Assembly (NCBI GenBank): GCA_025506515.1
Contig: CM046451.1
Span: 48,557,212-48,621,211 of the forward strand
DNA length: 64,000 nucleotides
Direction: 5' to 3'
Source of the DNA: Flaveria trinervia
Taxonomy: Eukaryota; Streptophyta; Magnoliopsida; Asterales; Asteraceae
A program made the translations under genes and the position numbers. Of this stretch, positions 46,297 to 54,654 are shown piece by piece; within the stretch, counting starts at the first letter, position 1, and each line of letters starts with the position of its first letter. The notes beneath the pieces are model-generated. The model ran no database searches. It was not told the DNA's origin and saw nothing but the letters and a program-made list of their open reading frames with translations.

Positions 46297-46429
46297 GGTC
46301 ACGTCTGAGGTGACCACACATGTTTTCAAAGGTAAAATCGTCACGTCTGAGGTGACAAATTCTTTAAAAGGATCACATTTGAGGTGGTCAAAAGTTTTTC
46401 AAGTTAAGATGATCATGTCTGAGATGATC
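46297..46429 (+). repeat. Four stem-loop repeats with compensatory changes
   Basis: Copies at 46297-46315 (GGTCACgtctgagGTGACC), 46340-46356 (GTCAC...GTGAC), 46371-46389 (GATCACatttgagGTGGTC) and 46411-46429 (GATCATgtctgagATGATC). Stems of 5-6 bp close a 7-base loop. Copy 4 changes both strands of the stem against copy 1 and still pairs; copy 3 pairs through a G-U. Located directly upstream of the internal promoter array. Confidence 0.75.
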
Positions 46430-46489
46430 AAATGCACATAAAGTTTAATCAAAAAGTTACAAGGGTTAAGTGAGAAATGGTCATAAAGT

Positions 46490-46933
46490 CAAAATCATGA
46501 GTATGATCCAATCTCACGAATGGACCATGAGTATGGACCAACCGTGCGAATGGACCATACTCATGCACTAAACAGCCGAATGACACATGAGTATGGACCA
46601 TTCACCCGAATGGCTTATCAGAATGAGCCATTCGACCGAATGGAGGTGTGCGAATGAGTTAGTCTCCTGACTGAACTCCAGTCGGCCGACTGAATGTAGT
46701 CGACTAAGCCAATCGCACGATTGAGGTCCATTCGCTCGAATGAACCGAGCGAATGTGTCCAGTCGGCCGATTGAAATTAGATTCAGTATAAATAGGGCCA
46801 CAGTCGATCACATTCAACTCATCACCCCTAATCGCCCTAATATCGCACTTCTTACCGTTACTCTGCCAAATTTTCATCTGACCCAAATTAGTTGATTATT
46901 CGCATATTCTGACCTTTGTTGTCGATAATACAG
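46490..46933 (+). promoter_or_regulatory. Internal U3-like promoter of the aORF in element B
   Basis: TATAAATA at 46787-46794 is preceded by a dense array (46500-46775) of units such as CAACCGTGCGAATGGACC, CAATCGCACGATTGAGG and CAGTCGGCCGATTGAA. These match the LTR array of the same element family (solo LTR: GTGCGAATGGACCAACCGT). A short leader exon (to 46933) would follow the TATA box. Confidence 0.62.
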
Positions 46934-47462
46934 GTAAAATGTCATGTACCCATGACAAAAACTCCATTGATTGGCCTCCCAAATAAGAAATTTGACCAAA
47001 CAAGAACCAAACTATTTAATGGACTAATAACCTAACTAAACTAAGTAAATTGTTGAAATTAAACTTATTAGGTTATTAGTTAAGTGATTACAAGTCTAAA
47101 TAACCATTACACGACGTCTAATTTCAAGAATTGGTTAAAATTTGAATCTCAGTCAACCGAATAGTGGGTCATGCGACTGGATGCCAGGATAAACTCCAAT
47201 CGTACAATTGAGCTGATCGAATGGCTCAATCGGCCGAATGGATCATACGAATGAGCTCAGTCGGCCAACTGAACCAATCGCAGCCGATTGAACTCATTTG
47301 CATAGTCAGTCACCCGACTGTATCCAGTCACATGCCAAGTCAACCGACTGATCACAGTCGGATGGGTCAATCGCATGAGTGAACCAGAATGAATTCAACC
47401 AAGTTAATTTGAACTGATTTGTGTCATGTGGTTAGTTAATGTGTATATGTTTTGTGTTACAG
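46934..47462 (+). other. Probable intron in the aORF leader of element B, containing a second motif array
   Basis: CAG|GTAAAAT at 46931-46940 is a good donor and TTTTGTGTTACAG at 47450-47462 a good acceptor; the aORF ATG lies four bases after the acceptor. The intron (529 bases) carries another array of LTR-type units at 47160-47390 (CAATCGGCCGAATGGATC, CAGTCGGCCAACTGAACC). Splicing is inferred. Confidence 0.5.
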
Positions 47463-47466
47463 ATTG

Positions 47467-48234
47467 ATGGCATGCAAGTGGTCCATCAACCCCAAGCACA
47501 ACATTTGTGCTCACTTGCACTCCACAACTCGGCATGGTGTTGAGTTTGTAGGGATCATCGCTTTCCTCAAGCGATCAAGGATCCATAAGGTGATATCTAC
47601 ACCATGCACCCCTTACAGGTCTATACAACAGGCCTTCTGGGAGAATGCATCGGTTGATCGATCACGTGAGCCGTATCGCATAAGGAGTTCTATCTTTGGT
47701 TTGGACATAGAGATCATGGCTGAAGACATTCAGCATGTACAAGGGTTGGGAGATGATACAAACCACCCCACCAGACTTCACCCACTGATGGTGAGACGGT
47801 GCTTCATCCGGATAAAGTAGACTTGGGATATAAACGTAGGGGTGCTCAACAAGAGCAACCTATGTCCTCAGTTCAAGTACTTGGCACACGTCATCCTTAA
47901 GTGCCTGGCGTCGTGGAGGGGTGGGTTCGATGACTTATCAGACCAGATTCAAAATGCCTACGTGGCACTGGTGCTGAACCACCCTTTCCGCTTTTCTAGC
48001 ATGATTTTCACCTACCTGGTAGAGAACTTGGAGGCGAAGGGCAAAGAGGGTTTCTACATGTACCCTAGGTTCTTACAGATGATCTTTGATGAGAAGCTGC
48101 CCACGCTACCTAAGGAGAGCCACGACGCTGTGGCATTGGAGATTATGGACGATACGACACTAGGTCGTATGAAGGTTTACCAGGGAAAGCAGGTCTAGCC
48201 CCCAGTAAAGAGACTCATAGGCCATCTGGCCAAG
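47467..48234 (+). pseudogene. Extra ORF (aORF) of element B, N-terminal domain
   Basis: The ATG at 47467 follows the acceptor-like site and opens MACKWSINPKHNICAHL, aligned to E (HNCVAYL) and C (RNVCAFL). FVGIIAFLKRSRIHKVI, TPYRSIQQAFWENASVD, DIQHVQGLGD, then after a stop at 47818 CPQFKYLAHVILKCLASWRGGFDDL, FRFSSMIFTYLVENLEAKG and FYMYPRFLQMIFDEKLP follow. Same order as in C and E. Confidence 0.75.
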
Positions 48235-49250
48235 GTGGACTACATGGCACCGGGAAGGCGTAAATGGCGTCACGTAGACAGTGATTCGGATGTCGAGCAG
48301 CTAGAGCTACGTGAAGACGACTCCGATGACGACGACGACGACAGCGGTGATGGTGGAGATGCAGGGCCCACTCAACCGAGGGCCCCCACTACTGATATAG
48401 CATCTCCAGCATCCACCCAAGGTGGAGCAGACGCTGCAGGGTTCCATCAGGACTTCCTTCTTGATGAGGAGGAGGATACGGATGAGGAGCCCCTAACCCG
48501 CACTGTGGGGAGCCAGGTTGTTGCCACCGACCGAGGTATTCGGGAGGTTGGTGGACACCCTGGCGAATCTGGGGAAGCCGACACTAATCCTACGTATGCT
48601 TCCGATCAGTCCAGCAGTGAACTGGGGGAGCATCCACCTCGAGGGGATCGAGGAAGAAAAGGATGGCTCAGCCCCACGGGTTGAAGAAGAAGAAGAGGTG
48701 GACGATCTTCATCACCACCACTACTACTACCACCTCTTCCACCACTCCACCCACTACTACCCTCCCATCCACCATAGTATCTACCACATCACACACCACT
48801 ACCACAACCTCTCCACCACCACCTTCATCTATACCACCCCAATCCACACCACTCCACCACCACCTTCATCTATATCACCCCCAATCTTCACCATCCCACT
48901 ACCACATTCATCTATAACACCCCCAATCTTCACCACTACCACCACCACCACCACTAGCCACCATGCAAGACCATCATCTTATCCCTCCTATCCATCTAGA
49001 TCCTCTCTAACTCCTAGTGGGGTAGAGGAATAGCTCTCAGCACTTAATTGAATCGTGCTGAAGCTGTTGGCAGCCGACAACGATAAGACTGCCCAGATTC
49101 GTCAGCTAGTAGATCTTACTGCTGCACAATCTCAGCAGATATCTCAGCAGGCTCAGTTGATCGAGCAGCAGGCACAAGAGATTGCTGCATAGAGTTTAGA
49201 GGTGTCTCAACTCCATGAGTAACATGTCCAATCAACCAAAGGATAGAGGA
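48235..49250 (+). pseudogene. Extra ORF (aORF) of element B, acidic and Thr/His-rich middle with coiled coil
   Basis: Acidic stretch (REDDSDDDDDDSGDGGDAG) and Ser/Glu-rich sequence to 48684; then a CAC/ACC-rich tract (48695-48960) that reads Thr/Ser/Pro in one frame and His/Tyr/Pro in another; then a Gln-rich coiled coil (QIRQLVDLTAAQ, QISQQAQLIEQQAQEIAA, about 49085-49190). The codon bias of the tract is unlike neighbouring sequence. Confidence 0.62.
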
Positions 49251-49590
49251 ATTGGAGACCACCAACAAGATGATCATATTGAGGCTTAAAGGATCTAAAG
49301 AGGAGCCACTAAAGATCAAAGAGGGAGATGGAGATGATGGTGATGATGATGACAATGATGATGATGATGATGATAAGCAAAGAGATGATACTGATGAGCA
49401 AATAGATGATACTGATGCCGGTGATGATGTTGATGATGATGTTAATGATGATGATGAGGATACATCTGCTGCGGGTGCCACATCTGCGAGTGAAAGGAGG
49501 ACAAAAAGAACTCAAGACCAAGGTGCCTTCACTTTAGCCCCGTCAGTAGAGGAGCATATGATACAAGACAATAGTAATACTTAGTTGTTT
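49251..49590 (+). pseudogene. Extra ORF (aORF) of element B, second acidic run
   Basis: Open segment 49252-49584 made of GATGATGAT codons (DDDDDD runs) flanked by LRLKGSKEEPLKIKEG and ASERRTKRTQDQGAF. It corresponds to the acidic run of D (35220-35340). Confidence 0.6.
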
Positions 49591-50935
49591 ATATTATTTA
49601 AATCATATGTATTTGAGTCTTGTATCAAATTAATGTAATGAATGTTTATATTTAATATTGATGTTTACTGCTTTGATTGTTGACTAATGGTTGATGTGTT
49701 AGATGTTTTTAAATCAAGTAGATCCAAACTTCCAGAGAGATGAATATGATGTTGCTCCCCTCCTATAGATCAAGATTCGTCTCAAGATGATTCTTGATCT
49801 GTAGGGTATAGTCAAGAGATCAGTGAATTACACTCCTGAAGGAGAGATAATTCATGATCTCACAGATGAGCAGCTTGCAGTAATCTTCCGACTCAATCCA
49901 GATGAGATCGTGAAAGATGCTCCAACAGTCCAAGTTGAAAGTGACGATGTGCTCAACGACGTTAATGAGATCGAGATAGAAGATGTCACAAACCAACACT
50001 ATCTAGAGTACACTGACATTGAAGTTAATGTCGTTCCTAATCTGGGCGACAACCTTGTTAGTGAAACTTTTGAGACTCTAGATAGAATGGAAGAAGAGTC
50101 AGACAAGAAAGAAGACACAGCCCAAGCCTCAGAAGCTGAGTTAATATCAGAAAGGCTGAGCGGGCTGCATGCTTTGAAGAAATACGTGCCCAACATGATG
50201 CTTCAAAGTGAACTACCTACACCAAGCTGTACAAGGTGAAGAAACATCAAAAGGTGTCAGGCAGAATCATAGCATGGGCATATTTTGAAGATCTCAACGT
50301 TTGTGCGTTAAACGTGAGAAAGGGATTGAGTACCTCAGGTTCCCATATGACCTGAAGACTTTTCCTGGATTTGAGCTAAACCAGTTAGCAAAGTTAAAAT
50401 TGCTATATGCTGACCCAAGTAAAATGTCAGGCTGGTTTGAGACTGCTCTTAAAGGAGAGTACAGCACCAGATGGGTCAACTTCAAACCTCAACAGCCAAC
50501 GAGGTATCTCAGATGGTCTGAGGTTGATTCCATAACTGGAAAACCCAAAATGGTGCTGAGGTGGAGTCCTCCGCGTACAATGTCAAAGATCCTTCTACGG
50601 GAGATGCCACAGGACTTAACTCCACACTTCAAATGGTGGTACTACGATTGGAGGACAGGAGAGGCAGTCATAGTTTTGAATAAGAATGATGTTATGGAAA
50701 CCATCAGGGTGTTTGACCCAATGTGGCTTACAAACTTGTCAGCTGATGATGTTTATACATTGTACAAGTGGCCATTATTCTATGACTCTCAAGATATTGT
50801 ACAAGCTCCACAATTCAGAACGTTATAAGACTCTATTTTGCTTTTGAGATACACGCAGGAGTCACTAGAGAGAGAGAAGTACATGAAGTTTGAGGAACTC
50901 ATGAAGGATGTAAGACATTAGACGAAACTAGGTCC
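49591..50935 (+). pseudogene. Extra ORF (aORF) of element B, C-terminal domain
   Basis: 49591-49820 is decayed. The open segment 49823-50239 is followed by RIIAWAYFEDLNVCALNVR (about 50264) and the long segment 50301-50828: YLRFPYDLKTFPGFELNQL, YADPSKMSGWFETALKGE, WWYYDWRTGEAVIVL, TIRVFDPMWLTNLSADD. The IIAWxY and RxFDP blocks are shared with C. Stops near 50240, 50300 and 50830. Confidence 0.7.
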
Positions 50936-50945
50936 AAGGGGGAGT
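50936..50945 (+). promoter_or_regulatory. Polypurine tract of element B
   Basis: AAGGGGGAGT directly before the 3' LTR start TGTAGG at 50947. Confidence 0.85.
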
Positions 50946-50946
50946 T

Positions 50947-51652
50947 TGTAGGTACATGTGTCTCTAGTTTCTGATCTTAATGTAATATCTTTGTATTATC
51001 TTACATATATGTAATTGTACAGGTACTTAATGAAATACAATACGTGGTTGTGCTTAATGTTTATTGACTTGACTATATAGGTTGTGTTTGTTTGAATACT
51101 ATCTAAATCAATTAATGATTATGAAACATATTCAAACTTAATCATGTGAAGTTCTCATGCGATTGGCCCATGCTAATGGACCATACACATGAACAACTTC
51201 ATGCTAATGAACCAACCGTACGAATGAACTAGGAGACTGGATCAGTCACATGATTGAAACATGAGATTGACTTAGTCGCATGACTAAACACTCAGTCGTA
51301 CGAATGGATCCACCGAATGACTAAATCGCACGACTGAACCATGCAAATAGTCCAGTCGCACGATTGAGAAACCTTAACCTATAAATACCACTTAATTCGT
51401 GGAAAAACGAGACATTTCGAATATCATGATACCCAGACATACCCTAGCCATCTAGAGACCTCTAGCAACCTGTTCCAACTTCAAAGATCGCAGTAGATCG
51501 ATTGCTAATCATTCTTAACATTTAGATTCAATGTTTAATTGATTCTACGTGCGTTCTCACTGATTGGATAGCCATTCAAATAGGATTCCGCACTATTTGA
51601 TTCAGTATACGCATAAATCTGTTAGTATTCGTTGAGTACACGATCCCTAACA
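50947..51652 (+). repeat. 3' LTR of element B
   Basis: 706 bases, ends TGTAGGTACAT and GATCCCTAACA, same order of array and TATA box as the 5' LTR. It lacks about 32 bases present at 37590-37625 and has about 20 bases (CATGACTAAACACTCAGTC) absent from the 5' copy. Confidence 0.93.
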
Positions 51653-51657
51653 AACAA

Positions 51658-52044
51658 TTATAAAAGTAATGAATGCTGCTATGGAGAGGATTTCTTTGAG
51701 AAAGGCAATGGTATATGAAAATATAGTGAAGAAAGACAGAAAAGACATAGAGTTCATGAGAATTTCAAGGAAAGGAGTGATAGAAATCTACACAAAAGAA
51801 AATCTAAAGCCAATAGAGATGTATGCAAATGTTGATATTGCATGCTTAACAAAAGAAACACTGTTTGTGATGGAAGCAATGGAGATAAAGACTAATGATC
51901 CCAAGCCAGAGCAAGGAATTCTAGCTGGGAAGCTCAAGTCTTCAATAAAGAAAGCACTTTAACTAGAGCTCTACAAAGAGAACCCAATGTTCAGATCAAA
52001 GAAGAACCAAAAGATTATTTTTGCTGAAGTCAAATGCAAATCTT
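51658..52044 (+). pseudogene. Extra ORF (aORF) of element D, C-terminal end resumed after B
   Basis: The open segment 51669-51962 (NAAMERISLRKAMVYENIVKK, FMRISRKGVIEIY, GILAGKLKSSIKKAL) continues the frame cut at 37474 and ends at a stop before the purine tract. The GILAGKLKSS block resembles GLLKG in C. Confidence 0.68.
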
Positions 52045-52342
52045 AAGGGGAGTATTGTTGGAACCCTAGGAAGGGTTAGCATTTTAGTCTTTAGATAAGT
52101 TTTGTCATAGTTTAGGGACTTATTAGGTAAATATATGTCTTTTTGTTTCTTGATATTAGTATAAATAGGATTGCTTTTTATTTGTGCACGTAACGATTTT
52201 AAATTTTTCTCTCAATTGCACTTTGTAATCCTTCTAATATCAATGAACCTATCAAAGAATGTTATTGTATTGAGTTTTTCTAATATTTATTGTATTGATT
52301 ACATTGATCATATATTGTCAATTGGTTGATAACAATCACACA
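52045..52342 (+). repeat. Polypurine tract and 3' LTR of element D
   Basis: AAGGGGAG (52045-52052) precedes the LTR start TGTTGGAACC at 52056. TATAAATA lies at 52160-52167. The end is not certain; a CA near 52342 is the best candidate. The phrase GAACCTATCAAAGAATGTTA occurs at 52246 and again at 52355, just past that end. No motif array. Confidence 0.5.
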
Positions 52343-53215
52343 TCGATTCATTTGAACCTATCAAAGAATGTTAATAGCTTCTCAAGAACAAGGTTGTAGC
52401 AGCAAGTTTCTGTTGGATACAAGAATGGTAAGATTTTTGAGTGCAAAATGAAGAGAACACACGATATGTCCAAATCTGTTGAGATGAAATTTACTCTTGG
52501 TGTAGTTAATGGTTTGGAAAGTGTAGAGGGTCACAATGACCTGATGAGGATGTAATAGACGGGATCGTCATAACACATTGTTAATTAATAGAGATGTAAT
52601 AAATGATGAAAATCAACGTGTCATGATGTCACCTAACACAAATGGTGGCTTGTGTCGTAGTTAGCCAATTCCATGACAAACATAGTCATACAAACCAATA
52701 TGTATAAATCCCACAACCCGAGAACAAGTGGACATAATATGGATAATAAGTAAAAAGTCAATGATATTGTCAAGACATCCATAGAGTTCAAAGCATTGCA
52801 ATCCTAAGGTCATCACTAAGGTAGCATCCCTAGCTATCCTCAATGATTGTTACCTGAAAAGGTATGCTCAAAAGGTCAACATATTGTTGCTAAGTCACAG
52901 GTTTAAATAATAAAGAAAACTTGATGTTATGTAAAAGTTTGGTAGGACATGAGTGCATACAGTTATAAGCAAGTAATATTACATGTAAACATGAGCATCA
53001 CAACTAAACCTACGCCGTACACACCGAACTTGTCGGAATATATTCACCCAAGGGCCTGTACCTGTCCACCGTCAGTCCAAACTATTATACTAACAAACAA
53101 GGGTGGGGGTCTCAGCCCAATAGTACTATGAATACCTGTCCGTCGGCTCTAACACCGAAGTTAAATAGTTATGAATAAAGAACCACACAGACGACTCATG
53201 CATATAATAGATAAT
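52343..53215 (+). other. Unrecognised sequence between D and the CAA repeat
   Basis: About 870 bases. Bases 52425-52555 can be read as a short frame (KIFECKMKRTHDMSKSVEM...) without family resemblance. 53000-53160 has GC-richer unique text (CCTGTCCACCGTCAGTCC, GGGTGGGGGTCTCAGCCC). I do not recognise it; it may be flanking sequence or an old element. Confidence 0.4.
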
Positions 53216-53525
53216 CAACACAACAACAACAACCACAACAACAACAACAACAACAAAAATAGCAACAATAACAACAACAACAACACCACAACAACACCAA
53301 AACAAGAACAACAATAACAACAACAACACACAACAACAACAACAAAAACAACAACAATAAAAAGAACAACAAAAACAACAACAACAACAATAAAAAGAAC
53401 AACAAAAACAACAACAACAACAATAAAAAGAACAACAAAAACAACAACAACAACAAAAACAACACACAACAACAACAAAAACAAGAACAACAATAACAAC
53501 AACAACAACAACAATAACAACAACG
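53216..53525 (+). repeat. (CAA)n minisatellite with a 33-bp higher-order unit
   Basis: About 310 bases of CAA/ACA with interruptions. The interruption AATAAAAAG recurs at 53356, 53389 and 53422, a 33-bp period. Its complement gives Cys/Val/Leu-only reading frames, which are not genes. Confidence 0.85.
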
Positions 53526-53526
53526 A

Positions 53527-54444
53527 TGTGGACCAAAAGAACCAATGAGCCAGATCAGAAAAACCTTTAAGTCCCACAAAACATCACAACAACTGCTGAA
53601 GACTTGATCAGCTGTTTGACAAAGTCTGAAGATCAACAGCTGAAGACCAAAGTCTGATGATCAACAACTGAAGACTAAAGTACTGAAGACTTCAACAGCT
53701 GAAGAGTAAAATACTGAAGACTTCAATAGCTGAAGACCAAAGTCTGAAGATCAACAGCTGAAGACTAAAGTACTAAAAATTTCAACAGCTGAAGACCAAA
53801 GTCTGAAGATCAACAGCTGAAGACTAAAGTACTGAAAATCAACAGCTGAAGTACAAAGACTGAAGACATCAACTGAAGACATCAGCTGAAGACATCAGCT
53901 GATGACAACAACTGAAGTTCAAGAAGTCCAAGTACTAAAGCCTTCAGAGTTTTTTACAACAGTTGAAGAAGCATTCTTCAGTTGTTGTGATGGTTCCTTT
54001 CAGTAGTTTTATTTTCTATTTCAGTACTTGTAAAACGACTGAAGAGCATGTTCTTCAGTCGTTGTTGTTTCAGTAGTTTCTTTTCAGTAGTTGTAGTGAT
54101 AGTTAACACTTAGTATTTTTGAAAGAAAATGTCAGCTGTTTGACATCTTCAGTAGTTGTGTTAACTTTCAGTAGTTAAATAACAGGTAGATGTCACTGTC
54201 AAGTGACATCAGCTGACGTTAGCTTCCCTTATAAAAGGAAAGATGACCTAATTGTAACGTTGCGCGAAAGCCAGCCGAAGCATATATTGAATGAATATAT
54301 TCCTTTTGGCAGAAATTCTCTCTCTATAACAAACATTGTTTCATTGATAAAATTCATGTGTTCTTGTTTAAAATTGTTAATTCGTGAGCTCATTCCGCTG
54401 CAAATCCAATCTAATTGATCAAACTAGATGCTAAGATCCTAACA
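53527..54444 (+). repeat. 5' LTR of element E with a 68-bp tandem repeat
   Basis: The end GATCCTAACA at 54444 is secure because the primer site follows. The start TGTGGACC at 53527 is a best guess. Bases 53640-53880 hold about three tandem units of about 68 bases (CAACAGCTGAAGACCAAAG...), then ACATCAGCTGA units and CTTCAGTTGTT, TTCAGTAGTT and CAGTCGTT motifs up to the TATA box TATAAAAG at 54230-54237. Confidence 0.75.
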
Positions 54445-54446
54445 AT

Positions 54447-54458
54447 TGGTATCAGAGC
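54447..54458 (+). promoter_or_regulatory. Primer binding site of element E, initiator tRNA-Met
   Basis: TGGTATCAGAGC, two bases after the LTR end. Confidence 0.93.
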
Positions 54459-54654
54459 TGGTTAATCATTGATCAATTTAACAATTGATCATTGAAACTG
54501 TTCTTTTGCTATCTACGTTTGATCGAATTAGCAAATTTGCAAGAATCAGTTATAGAGATTGAGTTTCTGTTGCTTCTGGCCATTTTGTTTGAGGTTCTAA
54601 GTGGTTTTGAGCTAGATTTAATTTGTTTACCTTGAATTTGTCTGAATTCTGAAT

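Larger units (their letters stand above)
37475..51652 (+). mobile_element. Element B: complete Sirevirus (Ty1/copia) with extra ORF, nested in D
   Basis: 14,178 bases: 5' LTR 37475-38191, iMet primer site, gag, protease, integrase, RT, RNase H, spacer with hairpins, internal promoter, extra ORF, purine tract 50936-50945, 3' LTR 50947-51652. Flanking bases are GACAA (37470-37474) and AACAA (51653-51657), a duplication with one change. The LTRs align throughout but differ by a 32-base and a roughly 20-base indel and many substitutions. All genes are broken. Confidence 0.92.
29949..52342 (+). mobile_element. Element D: old Sirevirus-like copia element hosting A, an A-family fragment and B
   Basis: Visible parts: integrase-RT linker, RT and RNase H (29949-31930), spacer, extra ORF (34756-37474, continuing 51658-51963), purine tract and 3' LTR (52056-~52342). 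The extra ORF continues on both sides of B, which proves B inserted into D. Its 5' part must lie left of A and is not seen, so A inserted into D. The protein type (VDDIIFGS, TSDYGG-like RNase H, extra ORF) is Sirevirus-like, but the LTR is short (about 290 bases) and has no motif array. Confidence 0.75.

Noticed and set aside
49116..49521. Ser-rich and Ile-rich minus-strand frames in B
   Set aside because: Complement of the GATGATGAT tract of the aORF.
53126..53636. Three overlapping minus-strand frames rich in Cys, Val or Leu
   Set aside because: They are the complement of the CAA minisatellite read in three frames, not proteins.
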